Assembly: GCF_018555455.1 (NCBI RefSeq) | Contig: NZ_JAFEJU010000007.1 | Location: forward strand, 49,192-113,191 | Length of the DNA: 64,000 bases | Source: Bifidobacterium colobi | Lineage (GTDB): Bacteria; Actinomycetota; Actinomycetes; Actinomycetales; Bifidobacteriaceae | Direction of reading: 5' to 3' | Shown: in pieces, positions 1 to 7,976 of the stretch | Numbering within the stretch: the first letter of the stretch is position 1 | Layout: each line of letters begins with the position of its first letter | Notes under the pieces: model-generated | Told to the model about the DNA's origin: nothing | Databases searched by the model: none | What the model saw: the letters and a program-made list of their open reading frames with translations, nothing else | Program-made: the position numbers and the translations under genes

Positions 1-288
1 TTCGCCGTACTGATTTTGAGTGGCGACGCCGGTGTAGGTGCCGTCGGCGAGACCGGAGTCGTTGTTGGAACTGGAGTTATCGGTATCGCTGGAGCTGGAA
101 TCCGAATTGGAATCAGCATTGTTGCTGTTGGATTCGGAGCTGGTGGAACCAGTGCTCCCGGATGCGAGGGCAGTGCCGCTGGCGGCTGACTGTTGTGCAA
201 GATGAGGTTTGACGAAGAGCAGGAAGGCGTCGCCGATGATGGCGAGTCCGGCTACTGCGGCGATGATGCCGCGCGTCACTGTTTTCAT
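1..288 (-). CDS. FMN-binding domain protein, C-terminus cut by window edge
   Basis: This reading frame starts at an ATG at 288-286 and runs off the left edge, so only the first 96 residues are visible. The start is backed by an AGGAG ribosome-binding site at about 292-298. The product opens with MKTVTRG and a hydrophobic stretch (residues about 7-26), which is a signal anchor without a lipobox cysteine. A Ser/Asn/Asp-rich linker follows (about 35-80). The last visible residues, DGTYTGVATQNQYG, match the start of the FMN-binding fold (PF04205 type) seen in extracytoplasmic flavin-binding redox proteins. I infer a membrane-tethered extracellular flavoprotein. The flavin-attachment threonine motif would lie beyond the edge. 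Confidence 0.8.
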   Translation of the reverse strand, partial: MKTVTRGIIAAVAGLAIIGDAFLLFVKPHLAQQSAASGTALASGSTGSTSSESNSNNADSNSDSSSSDTDNSSSNNDSGLADGTYTGVATQNQYGE

Positions 289-534
289 AGTCGCTCCTGA
301 AATGTTCTGAAAAGTGTTCGTGGTATTCGTGTTCGTAGTGGTCTGTTGCGCGTCGAATAGGTACTGCTCATCGAAACCGCGCGGAATTCCCCGTTGCTAA
401 CGACGATATCCGGCTAATGCTGGCGGCAAAGTAAACGATTTCTGAAAGCCTGCTGAAAACCGTGGAGTTTGTGATGTACTTCTCATTGCGCATCCAGCGG
501 TGGGTGCAGAAGAGTGCGCTGACTGATTGGTTGA

Positions 535-665
535 GGCGTAAAACATGGAATCAACATGGCGTAAAACATGGAATGGAAATGGCGTAAAACATGGAATGGA
601 AATGGCGTAAAACATGGAATGAATTGGGTGTAAAATCGGGAATCGGATGGGTGTAAAACCGGGAA
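535..665. repeat. Six tandem 23-bp repeats upstream of the AAA ATPase gene
   Basis: The word GGCGTAAAACATGGAAT occurs at 535, 558, 581 and 604. Degenerate copies (GGGTGTAAAATCGGGAAT and GGGTGTAAAACCGGGAA) follow near 627 and 650, so the period is exactly 23 bp over six copies. The array ends 55 bp before the ATPase start at 721. The spacing of about two helix turns suits a protein-binding array, for example for autoregulation. The rest of the 289-720 gap shows no gene. Confidence 0.85.
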
Positions 666-720
666 AGCATATTATGAGGCGTTGAAATGGAGATTGCCCG
701 TTGAGTAAGGAGGCCAGACG

Positions 721-2034
721 ATGAATGCGTCAGATAATGAGTTCAGTGGCACTTTGTCTAGGTCTGGTTATCGTCCTCGCGTGGTTGATGGCAGACTGAC
801 CACATTGTTGAAAGCCTTCGGCGGAGTGGAAATTGTTGGTCCGAAATGGTGCGGGAAAACATGGACGGCTCTTTCGCAAGCGCGAAGCGTCGACCGATTG
901 GATGATAGTGCTACTTTTGCGGCGGCGCAGACAGATCCCATGCTGGTGTTGATGGGTGAAGAACCTCATTTGGTGGACGAATGGCAGGACGTCCCGCAGA
1001 TTTGGGATGCTGCACGTCGTCATATTGATGACAATGCTAACCATAAAGGGCAATTGATTCTCACAGGTTCGGCTATTCCCAAAGACAGCACAGCTATTCA
1101 CCACAGTGGTACTGGACGAATCGCTCGTTTGCGTATGTGGCCCATGAGTCTGTCGGAGTCCGGTGACTCGACAGGAGCAATTAGTCTGTCAGGTCTATTT
1201 GACGGTTCGTTTCAGCCCGCGGAGCGTGAAACAAGTATCGAAGATATCTCCAGATGGTGCTGCAGAGGCGGATGGCCTGCGAACCTTGGACTGGATGATG
1301 AGTTCGCCTTGGAGATACCGGGAGAATATATCAAGAGCGTGTTGGACATCAGTGTGCCGAAGATGAACAAAAGCTCGGCAACTGCACGGACTCTGATGCG
1401 TGCACTTGCTGTCAATATTTCGCAAGCGCCAAAATATACAACGCTGGCCGCAGACATGGCATATGGTGATGAGCGTCGTGAACCGGATACCCAGACCGTG
1501 AAAAACTATTTGGAAATGCTGAAGGACCTGTATCTTTTGACGGATTTGGAAGGTTGGGAACCACCGTTACGGGCCAAAAGCCGTGTGCGTACCAAGCCTA
1601 AGAGGTATTTTGTGGATCCGTCGTTGCCGGCTGCGGTATTGGGCGGTTCCCCGAAAACTCTGATCCGAGATACGCAAACACTTGGTGATTTATTTGAAAC
1701 ACTTTGTATTCGTGACCTCAACGTATACGTGTCGGCTATGCCGGGTGCAGGTAACCGTATTGCGTATTACCGCGATGATAAAGGCTTGGAAGTTGATGTC
1801 ATCATTGAATTGTCCGATGGGCGTTGGGGGGCTATTGAAATCAAACTCAGCGATCTCAAAGTGACTGAGGAGAATGCGGATAAGCTTATGGCGTTTCGCC
1901 GGAAAATATGCGGTAATCCCATGGCGCAGATCCGTGAACCAGAATTCATGATGTTCCTCACCGGTCGCGGCAGTAAAGCTTATCGCCGCAACGACGGTAT
2001 TCTAGTGGTACCAATTGCGACCTTGGGGGCCTGA
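721..2034 (+). CDS. AAA_14/DUF4143 family ATP-binding protein
   Basis: The 437-residue protein has the standard layout of the AAA_14 plus DUF4143 family. The Walker A motif is GPKWCGKT (residues 40-47), Walker B is HLVDEWQ (83-89), and a sensor-like ILTGSA follows (113-118). The family signature GTGRIARLRMWPMSL starts near residue 130. The C-terminal DUF4143 part carries EVDVII followed by AIEIKL, the pattern of a PD-(D/E)xK-like fold. An AGGAGG ribosome-binding site at 708-713 fixes the start. These ATPases are common, often multi-copy accessory genes in gut bacteria, and their role is unsettled. The gene stands alone, with tandem repeats before it and a cluster of palindromes after it. Confidence 0.9.
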   Translation: MNASDNEFSGTLSRSGYRPRVVDGRLTTLLKAFGGVEIVGPKWCGKTWTALSQARSVDRLDDSATFAAAQTDPMLVLMGEEPHLVDEWQDVPQIWDAARRHIDDNANHKGQLILTGSAIPKDSTAIHHSGTGRIARLRMWPMSLSESGDSTGAISLSGLFDGSFQPAERETSIEDISRWCCRGGWPANLGLDDEFALEIPGEYIKSVLDISVPKMNKSSATARTLMRALAVNISQAPKYTTLAADMAYGDERREPDTQTVKNYLEMLKDLYLLTDLEGWEPPLRAKSRVRTKPKRYFVDPSLPAAVLGGSPKTLIRDTQTLGDLFETLCIRDLNVYVSAMPGAGNRIAYYRDDKGLEVDVIIELSDGRWGAIEIKLSDLKVTEENADKLMAFRRKICGNPMAQIREPEFMMFLTGRGSKAYRRNDGILVVPIATLGA

Positions 2035-2100
2035 GTGAGGCGGTAGCCGAGCGAGGGTGATGTTGGGTCTCGCCGTAGGCGAGTCCTTAATTGCTGGACC
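2032..2100 (+). repeat. Dispersed hairpin element (copy 1; two more copies at 44.8-45.06 kb)
   Basis: The stretch GAGGCGGTAGCCGAGCGA, the hairpin CTCGCC-GTA-GGCGAG (2069-2083) and the tail TCCTTAATTGC recur at 44886-45054. It begins at the stop codon of the preceding ATPase gene, so it could form part of that transcript's 3' end. Confidence 0.75.
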
Positions 2101-2110
2101 GGAGGGGTTC

Positions 2111-2263
2111 GCGGCCCTTGCGCAGTGCATTAAAGAGAGTGTGAAGCGTCGGACCGCGAAAGCGCCTGTCGGCGCAAGGGCCGCTCGCGGCGGCAAAAAA
2201 TGGAGCCCGGGGCTTAAGCACGGCCCGACGCGAATCCCTAGTATAGCGAGAGGGTACGTCGGG
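2111..2263. repeat. Two further inverted repeats downstream of the ATPase gene
   Basis: GCGGCCCTTGCGC (2111-2123) is matched by its perfect inverse at 2172-2184. A second hairpin has arms CCCGACG (2224-2230) and CGTCGGG (2257-2263). With elements on both sides, the 2035-2369 gap is essentially a run of palindromes and holds no gene that I can support. Confidence 0.8.
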
Positions 2264-2308
2264 CGCGCCGGAATAGGATACTGTTTATCGGCGGCTTTGC
2301 CGTAGCTG

Positions 2309-2355
2309 CTCCCCTCGTCTGCCTTCAGCAGACAGCTCCCTCGTCAGAGGGAGCC
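2309..2355 (-). repeat. REP-like palindromic element, copy 1
   Basis: Read on the minus strand this is GGCTCCCTCTGACGAGGGAG, then GCTGTC, a short inner hairpin and GAGGGGAG. The same two-hairpin layout recurs at 9356, 25645, 31057, 35158 and 40005. It sits just beyond the 3' end of the minus-strand gene at 2370. Confidence 0.85.
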
Positions 2356-2369
2356 GAGATCACGTTGCA

Positions 2370-3227
2370 CTACTCCAGTCGTCCGCGACGCCACAGGTGC
2401 GCGCCCTGCTCGAACGTGCGCGCGGTGGCCATCAGATTCGCCGACGTGTGCAGCAGGCGAGCCGTACGCGTGGCAGGATGCGTTGCGTTCGGCGCTGCTG
2501 CGCCGTTGCCGGTATGTTTCGCTGTCAGTTCATCACCAGCAGAACCGGCAATAGAACCGGCGGCCGCAGTCGCACTTCGTTTGGCTGCCACGCGCAACCC
2601 AAGCGCCACCACATCGGTAAACGCGGCAGCGCGCTCCAATGCCACGGCGAAATCGCCCACAAATGCACCGGAAAGAATCGAATCGGCAAGCCGCACAATA
2701 TCATCCTCAGTAGGTGCCTGATCCACGCCGGCGATTGCCGAAGCCGTAGTGGCCACCGGCTCTCCCAGCCGCCAAAGCTGTGCAATCGAATCACGATTGT
2801 TGCGCATCCAAGTGCGCAGCATATAGAGCCGCCACAGCACCCCCGGCAATGAATCCGGTTCAGCGTCACTCCACAGTTCCGCTATCTCATCCACGCCAAC
2901 CGTTTCCACCAACGTGAGCACGCGCTGCACGACTTCCGGATCCTCGCTGTGCCGCACGCGATCGAGCAATGCCGCAGCAGACAGGTGACTCATTTCGCTG
3001 ATGGCCTGCGGATCCATGCCGCCAGCCAAGCCGTCAGCCACAGCAGGGTCGAGCTGCGCCGGGCGCGACGGCCTGAGCGAGCCCATGCGAGCAGGGCCGA
3101 ACGCGGCACCGGCTGCGCGCAGCGAGCCAAAGCCCGGGCCTAATCCGGAACCATGAGCGGAGGCATGCGCGGCGGCTGCAGCGGCCGAGGAGTTGGAGGA
3201 ATCGGGGTAAGCGGGTCTAGTAGACAA
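2370..3227 (-). CDS. Conserved actinobacterial protein of unknown function
   Basis: I do not recognise a named family. The product is about 285 residues and mostly predicted helix, with a low-complexity Ala/Ser/Gly-rich N-terminus, a helical core containing [16 protein letters not shown] and an Ala-rich tail. The start is uncertain. I chose TTG at 3227 because AGAAGG lies nine bases upstream and the overlap with mutT1 is only 11 bp. An ATG at 3266 (298 residues) and a TTG at 3281 are alternatives with longer overlaps and no visible ribosome-binding site. The overlap suggests translational coupling to the upstream Nudix gene, so a link to nucleotide or polyphosphate metabolism is possible but unproven. 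Confidence 0.65.
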   Translation of the reverse strand: MSTRPAYPDSSNSSAAAAAAHASAHGSGLGPGFGSLRAAGAAFGPARMGSLRPSRPAQLDPAVADGLAGGMDPQAISEMSHLSAAALLDRVRHSEDPEVVQRVLTLVETVGVDEIAELWSDAEPDSLPGVLWRLYMLRTWMRNNRDSIAQLWRLGEPVATTASAIAGVDQAPTEDDIVRLADSILSGAFVGDFAVALERAAAFTDVVALGLRVAAKRSATAAAGSIAGSAGDELTAKHTGNGAAAPNATHPATRTARLLHTSANLMATARTFEQGAHLWRRGRLE

Positions 3228-4368
3228 GCGGTTGAACCTTCTGAATATCGATGATTTCCGGGCCATCCGGAGTACTGACAACGAACAATGCTACCGCCGT
3301 GCCGGTGGGCATGAAGGGTGTTTTCGCGATAAGTCGCTTGCCGAGCGCCGCAGGCCGGCACATGCCGCGCAAATGCTCGAACATGCCGCCGATTACCGGC
3401 CGGTGCATGCAGATCGCCGTGCCTTGCTCGCGTTCCAGAGCGAAATCGATTTCGCTCAACAGGCATTCCCAAGCGGCTGCGGGATCGCTGGCGAACGCGT
3501 CTTCGGTGAGCTCGTCCAACTTCACCATCTCACTGTTGGTTTCCCACGCGAACGTTTCCAACGTTTGCTGGCAGCGAATCCACGGCGAAGTCGCCAGTCG
3601 AATCGGATTAAAGCAGGCAAGCTCAGCGTTCAACGCATAGGCTGCTGCGGCGCCGCGCGGCGTAATAGGACGGTTCGCATCCGTGCCTTTCCACAGTTTG
3701 CGGGCCTCGGCCTTGCCATGCCGCACGATAATCACCGGCTGAGCCTTCAGCGCACCCTCCTGCACGCGGTCAACGAACAGCGCGAGGATGTCTTTATCCG
3801 TGGAATGGGTGAGTTTTTTGCGCGCCTCGAGTGGAGTAAGCCACACGACTTGGTCGATTTCACCTTCGTCCGCACGATGTACCGGACCAAACGCGTGCGT
3901 GCGGCGCAGATTGTCGACGGCGCTAATCGGATGCGCCATCCAGAACAGCACATGCTTGCCGTCTTCGGAAATGTTTTTCGTATGCCGATGCTTGGCACCT
4001 TCCTCAGCGATGGGGTAGGTGACTTCGCCTAAGTATGCGCCGAGCGCTACGGGCAGGCCGCTTTCCTCGCCCATCTCGCGCACGGCCGCATGCCGGTGCG
4101 ATTCGTTCGGGTCAAGCTTGCCTTTGGGCCAGCTCCAATCGTCGTACTTTGGCCGGTGCACCACGCACAGTTCGATTTGACTCAGTACGTTGTGCGATGA
4201 GTCCGATAGTGACTGCGGATCTATGGTGCCCGGGTCTTGGTGCTCGGTTGTTGATGATGATTGATTGTGGCTGCTGTGCTTTTGTGCAACAGGGCTCTCG
4301 GCGGTCTTCCACCGGTAGATGATTCCGCCGGCGGCCTCGGTGACATGCCTCATATTATTGCTACCCAT
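3217..4368 (-). CDS. mutT1: MutT1-type Nudix hydrolase / histidine phosphatase
   Basis: The protein has two domains. The N-terminal Nudix domain has a complete Nudix box, GKLDPNE through REMGEESGL (residues about 83-105). The C-terminal domain carries the RHG phosphatase motif at 216-218 (VRHGKA), as in SixA-like histidine phosphatases. Mycobacterial MutT1 has this architecture and hydrolyses 8-oxo-(d)GTP and dinucleoside polyphosphates, and it also lies beside ppk. A Ser/Gln/His-rich insert (about 28-62) interrupts the early Nudix fold. The start is not firm: ATG 4368, GTG 4371 and ATG 4353 are all possible and none has a strong ribosome-binding site. The gene shares its orientation with ppk and overlaps the next gene. 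Confidence 0.85.
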   Translation of the reverse strand: MGSNNMRHVTEAAGGIIYRWKTAESPVAQKHSSHNQSSSTTEHQDPGTIDPQSLSDSSHNVLSQIELCVVHRPKYDDWSWPKGKLDPNESHRHAAVREMGEESGLPVALGAYLGEVTYPIAEEGAKHRHTKNISEDGKHVLFWMAHPISAVDNLRRTHAFGPVHRADEGEIDQVVWLTPLEARKKLTHSTDKDILALFVDRVQEGALKAQPVIIVRHGKAEARKLWKGTDANRPITPRGAAAAYALNAELACFNPIRLATSPWIRCQQTLETFAWETNSEMVKLDELTEDAFASDPAAAWECLLSEIDFALEREQGTAICMHRPVIGGMFEHLRGMCRPAALGKRLIAKTPFMPTGTAVALFVVSTPDGPEIIDIQKVQPLVY

Positions 4369-4427
4369 CACTCATTATTGTAGGGCAAAACGGGATGCCG
4401 CTACGTAGTTTGTGCGTAGAAAACGAC

Positions 4428-4465
4428 GATGCCCGGCCTCCTGCGGGGGCAGGAAACCGGGCATC
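4428..4465 (-). terminator. Strong hairpin between ppk and mutT1
   Basis: The arms GATGCCCGG (4428-4436) and CCGGGCATC (4457-4465) enclose a second stem, CCTCCTGC/GCAGGAAA. On the minus strand a short T-rich run (CGTCGTTTTC) follows. It could end the ppk transcript or act as an attenuator before mutT1. Confidence 0.55.
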
Positions 4466-4554
4466 AATTGCTATCTGTCCGAGAACCAGTGTAGCAGCGT
4501 TTTTGTGTTAGCGTTCACGCGTGATGTGGGGTGTGGGTGTGGGTGGATTCGCTT

Positions 4555-4564
4555 GGGGGGGGGG
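4555..4564. repeat. G10 homopolymer in the ppk-mutT1 intergenic region
   Basis: Ten consecutive G residues lie in a G/T-rich stretch (about 4527-4564), roughly 190 bp upstream of the mutT1 start. Tracts this long are prone to slipped-strand length change, so a promoter-type length switch is conceivable. No promoter could be placed with confidence here. Confidence 0.7.
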
Positions 4565-4664
4565 AGAGAAGACCGGGGAATGATGGCCATATAGCACGCG
4601 GCTCCCCTCGGGGGAGGGGAGCCGGAGTTGCGCGCAACTTACGTGCGCAACTTACGTGCGCGGC

Positions 4665-6902
4665 TTAGTTGTGAGAGCTGCGGCGGCGGGAGTGCTTGCG
4701 AATCAGGTACTCCTGGCTGTCCACCAGCGGACGGCCTTCGTCATCCTTGGTGTGCAGCACATACGTGCCGTCGGGCTGCATATGCCAGCTCACAGTGGAG
4801 TCAGCCATCTGCAGATCCACGTACTTGATGAGCTCGTCGATCTGCTCCGGAGCAGTGATGCGCACCAGAGCCTCAACGCGACGGTCGAGGTTGCGGTGCA
4901 TCAGATCAGCGGAACCGATGTACACTTCCGGGCCGGAGGCCGGGCCTTCGCCGATCTGCGGGCCGTCGGCGTTGCAGAAGGCGTAGATGCGGGAGTGCTC
5001 CAGGAAGCGGCCGAGGATCGAGCGCACGCGGATGTTCTCGGAGAGGCCCGGAACGCCCGGCTTCAGGGCGCAGATGCCGCGCTCGACAATGTCGATCTTC
5101 ACGCCGGCCTGAGAGGCGCGGTACAGAGCATCGATGGTCTTCTCGTCCACAATGGAGTTGACCTTGATCTTGATCCATGCTTCCTTACCAGCGCGGGCAG
5201 CATCCTCCTCGCGGCGGATGCGCTGGATGAGACCGGTGCGCACGGTACGCGGAGCGACCAGCAGGCGGTGGAAGCTGGACTTCGGAGCGTAGCCGGACAG
5301 CTGGTTGAACAGGCGGGTCAGATCTTGGCCGACCACCGGGTCGCAAGTCAGCAGACCCAGATCGGTGTACAGACGTGCGGTCTTCGGGTTGTAGTTACCG
5401 GTACCCACATGGCAGTAGCGGCGCAGGCCATCGGCTTCCTGACGCACGACTTCGATGAGCTTGCAGTGGGTCTTCAGGCCAACGATGCCGTACACCACGT
5501 GCACGCCGGCACGTTCAAGCTTACGAGCCCAAGCGATGTTGGCGTCCTCGTCGAAGCGAGCCTTGATCTCCACCAGTGCGAGCACCTGCTTGCCGGCATG
5601 GGCGGCATCAATCAGTGCGTCGATGATCGGGGAGTTGGAGCTGGTTCGGTAGAGCGTCTGCTTGATAGCCAGGACCTTAGGATCCGCTGCAGCCTGTGCC
5701 AGAAAAGCCTGCACCGAAGTGGAGAAGGAATCGTAGGGGTGATGCAGCAGGATATCGCGCTCGCGGATGGCGGCGAAGATGTCCTGTGCACGGGAGGATT
5801 CGACTTCTGCGATCTGACGGTTCGTGGTCGGCACGAACGGGCGGTTCTTCAGGTCCGGACGGTCCACGCTGCCGAGCTCGAAGAGCACGGTCAAGTCCAG
5901 CGGGCTGGGCAGACGGTACACCTCGTCCTGGCTCACGCCGAGCTGGTCGGCGAGCAGCTGGGAGAGGAATGGGCTCGTGGTGTCGGTGATCTCAAGGCGA
6001 ATCGGCGGTCCGAAGCGGCGACGCAGCAGTTCCTTCTCCATGGCGTTGAGCAGGTTCTCAGCGTCATCCTCTTCCACGTCGATGTCTTCGTTACGAGTCA
6101 CGCGGAAGGAGCGGGCTTCCTTGATGATCATGCCCGGGAACAGGGATTCCAGGTGCGCGGCGATGAGCTTCTCCATGGTGATGAAGCCGTAACGCTCATC
6201 CTTGGACTCTTCGTCGGTCATGTCGTCCACCGGCACGAGGCGCGGCAGGTTGCCCGGGATCTTGACGCGGGCGAAGTGGGACTTGCCGGAAGCCGGGTTC
6301 TCCACAATCACGGCGAGGTTGATGGAGCCGCCGGAAATGTAGGGGAACGGGTGGGCCGGGTCCACGGCGAGCGGGGTCAGCACGGGGAAGACCTGCTGGC
6401 GGTAGTAGCGGGAGAGGCGCTCCTGCTCGGCCGGGGTGAGCTTATCCCAGGTGAGCAGAACGATATGTTCCTTCTCCAGCTCGGGAAGAATGGTGTTGAT
6501 GGTGTAGTGTGCGTGCTCGTCCTGCAGTCGGTGCGCGGTTTCGCTGATGGCGCGCAGCAGCTGGCGCGGGCTCAGGCCTGCGGCGGAGGGCACGGCGATG
6601 CCGGAATCGATGCGGCGCTTCAGGCCTGCTACGCGGACCATGAAGAACTCATCAAGGTTCGAGGCGAAGATTGCGGAGAAGTTGGCGCGCTCAAGCAGCG
6701 GCACATCTTCATCTTCTGCTAGCTCGAGTACGCGCTGGTTGAACTTGAGCCAGCTCAGTTCGCGGTCGAAGAAGCGATCCTTGGGAAGCGGGGCTTCGCC
6801 TTCCTTATCGACGCGGCGGTCGTTCTTATCGGTTTCGGCAATGTGCTCTGCGATTTGGCTGCGCAGGATTGCCTTTGAGGGTGCGTCAAATATCTGTGCC
6901 AT
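4665..6902 (-). CDS. ppk: Polyphosphate kinase 1
   Basis: Ppk1 polymerises the gamma phosphate of ATP into inorganic polyphosphate and can run in reverse. The 745-residue protein contains the full Ppk1 layout: N-terminal helical domain, head domain and two phospholipase-D-like C-terminal domains. The phospho-accepting histidine is H479 in LKTHCK and the second catalytic histidine is H636 in LEHSRIYAF. Their spacing of 157 residues equals that of E. coli H435/H592. The ATG at 6902 has no strong ribosome-binding site but begins a typical N-terminus. Two copies of GCGCAACTTACGT lie just past the stop codon. The neighbouring MutT1 gene repeats the ppk1-mutT1 pairing known in mycobacteria. Confidence 0.97.
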   Translation of the reverse strand: MAQIFDAPSKAILRSQIAEHIAETDKNDRRVDKEGEAPLPKDRFFDRELSWLKFNQRVLELAEDEDVPLLERANFSAIFASNLDEFFMVRVAGLKRRIDSGIAVPSAAGLSPRQLLRAISETAHRLQDEHAHYTINTILPELEKEHIVLLTWDKLTPAEQERLSRYYRQQVFPVLTPLAVDPAHPFPYISGGSINLAVIVENPASGKSHFARVKIPGNLPRLVPVDDMTDEESKDERYGFITMEKLIAAHLESLFPGMIIKEARSFRVTRNEDIDVEEDDAENLLNAMEKELLRRRFGPPIRLEITDTTSPFLSQLLADQLGVSQDEVYRLPSPLDLTVLFELGSVDRPDLKNRPFVPTTNRQIAEVESSRAQDIFAAIRERDILLHHPYDSFSTSVQAFLAQAAADPKVLAIKQTLYRTSSNSPIIDALIDAAHAGKQVLALVEIKARFDEDANIAWARKLERAGVHVVYGIVGLKTHCKLIEVVRQEADGLRRYCHVGTGNYNPKTARLYTDLGLLTCDPVVGQDLTRLFNQLSGYAPKSSFHRLLVAPRTVRTGLIQRIRREEDAARAGKEAWIKIKVNSIVDEKTIDALYRASQAGVKIDIVERGICALKPGVPGLSENIRVRSILGRFLEHSRIYAFCNADGPQIGEGPASGPEVYIGSADLMHRNLDRRVEALVRITAPEQIDELIKYVDLQMADSTVSWHMQPDGTYVLHTKDDEGRPLVDSQEYLIRKHSRRRSSHN

Positions 6903-7149
6903 AGCTTACATCGTAGGCTTTGGTGTGGCCGGATTCCGGGGTTACGCGCCAGAGTTCAGCTTCCGTTCATGTTGGTGTTGAAGTTGTGTGCAACACGCCG
7001 AGGAAAGTGCGGAAGTGAACAGAAAAGAACATCGTACGGGTTCGATTTGCACGCAAATCCACGTTTGCTTGGTTTGATTGAGTTCGATTGAACAGTTGCG
7101 ATAAAAATCGAACAACCGTGGTGTGCGGCTTGCGGTATTGGAGGGAGAT

Positions 7150-7335
7150 GAATAGATTATGAACTACAAGAACAACTGAACAGAGCAGAGCCCACAAATA
7201 GTGTATGGTCACGAGGACTGTTACGTTGGACGGGCATTGGAAAGACTTACCGTTGCAACGATGATGTTGTGCAGAGATTCTGCTCGTGAGGTTGAACTTG
7301 TAGAAAAGGCCCACTCCGGTGGGCCTTTTCTTTTT
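7150..7335 (+). ncRNA. Candidate small RNA ending at an orphan terminator
   Basis: A perfect terminator at 7304-7335 has no gene upstream of it on the plus strand. A weak promoter-like pair, TTGCGG (about 7129) and TAGATT 17 bp later, lies about 160 bp before it. A 25-codon frame (7262-7339) runs through the terminator itself and is not convincing as a protein. I know no named RNA family that matches. This is a candidate only. Confidence 0.35.
7304..7335 (+). terminator. Intrinsic terminator with no upstream gene
   Basis: AAAAGGCCCAC (7304-7314) pairs perfectly with GTGGGCCTTTT (7319-7329) across a TCCG loop and is followed by CTTTTTG. It also has an A-tract on the left, so it could work on both strands. 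Confidence 0.85.
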
Positions 7336-7585
7336 GCCTAGGCGCGCGATGGGGCGCTGTGGCCTGTTCCTGCTCATGGAACAAGCCAACCCGAAAAGTC
7401 AAGCACCCGGCCGGATTAACACCCGAACCGTTAATCACACCCCGACATGCAAGACGCCAGTAAGCCTCGCGACCGATTTTAGACACACTTTTCTTTACTT
7501 AACCCTCTTATGGTTCCTAGACCCTTATGAACCCCTTATGACCCGGCCTTTACATCACGGCGTCCACGTTTGCACGCGCTTCGAC

Positions 7586-7671
7586 GCGCAGTTACTGCCC
7601 GTATCAGGCTGTAAATAGGTAGTAGCTGCGCTTGGTCATGGTTGGCTCGCGCAGTTATTGCCTGTATTGGG
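7586..7671. repeat. Short repeats of GCGCAGTTACTGCC in alternating orientation
   Basis: GCGCAGTTACTGCCCGTAT (from 7586) recurs as GCGCAGTTATTGCCTGTAT (about 7650). An inverted partial copy, AGTAGCTGCGC, lies between them (about 7621-7631). The set directly precedes the hairpin array that starts near 7682. Confidence 0.6.
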
Positions 7672-7681
7672 GTGCGATCGG

Positions 7682-7851
7682 CATTATGTACGCGGCGCAA
7701 CGAAGGCTGCGCATACATAGTGAGGGTTCAGAACCTGTTTTCCTCACTATGTATGCGGCTCGACCGTGATCCCGCATACTTAGTGAGGTTTTGGGCCGTG
7801 TTTTCCTCACTATGTATGCGGCGGGTTCGTTGGGACGCATACATAGTGAGG
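7682..7851. repeat. Array of three ~63-bp palindromic units (array 1)
   Basis: The word CCTCACTATGTATGCGGC occurs forward at 7742 and 7805, with a degenerate copy near 7682. Its inverse occurs at about 7711, 7771 and 7836. Each forward/inverse pair forms a hairpin of about 47 nt with a partly variable loop. Units are separated by T-rich linkers of about 16 nt (for example GAACCTGTTTT). The unit period is 60-63 bp. A matching array lies at 32242-32412. Confidence 0.9.
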
Positions 7852-7976
7852 GTTCGAGCCGGTTTTGTCGGTTTTCGCCGTTCTCGCCGGTTTCGTCCAT
7901 GTTGCGCGCCTGTTTTGCGAGTCTAACCTGCCCGCGCCTGCCGCCTGTCCCAAGATTGCATGTGTACAGTGGAAGC

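Larger units (their letters stand above)
6903..7976. other. 1.07 kb gene-free region with terminator and repeats
   Basis: No reading frame here looks like a gene on either strand. The left half (7020-7300) is less G+C-rich than its surroundings and ends in an intrinsic terminator. Repeats of CCCTTATG lie near 7510-7545. The right half holds repeats of GCGCAGTTAYTGCC and the hairpin array. It separates divergent ppk (minus) and the metallophosphoesterase gene (plus), so it must also hold their promoters. Confidence 0.7.

Noticed and set aside
2032..2263. Palindrome cluster considered as an attachment site or integron-like array
   Set aside because: No integrase gene, no direct repeats of the expected kind and no gene cassettes are visible.
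4656..6722. 688-codon open frame on the plus strand opposite ppk
   Set aside because: It is the mirror of a highly biased G+C-rich gene. Its translation is low-complexity Val/His/Gly/Ala without motifs, and ppk is certain.
7262..7339. 25-codon frame MMLCRDSAREV running through the orphan terminator
   Set aside because: A coding sequence that contains a perfect terminator stem and T-run is unlikely; it is better seen as part of an RNA.
7682..7851. Hairpin array considered as a CRISPR
   Set aside because: The repeats alternate in orientation, the intervening stretches are similar to each other rather than unique, and no cas gene is present.
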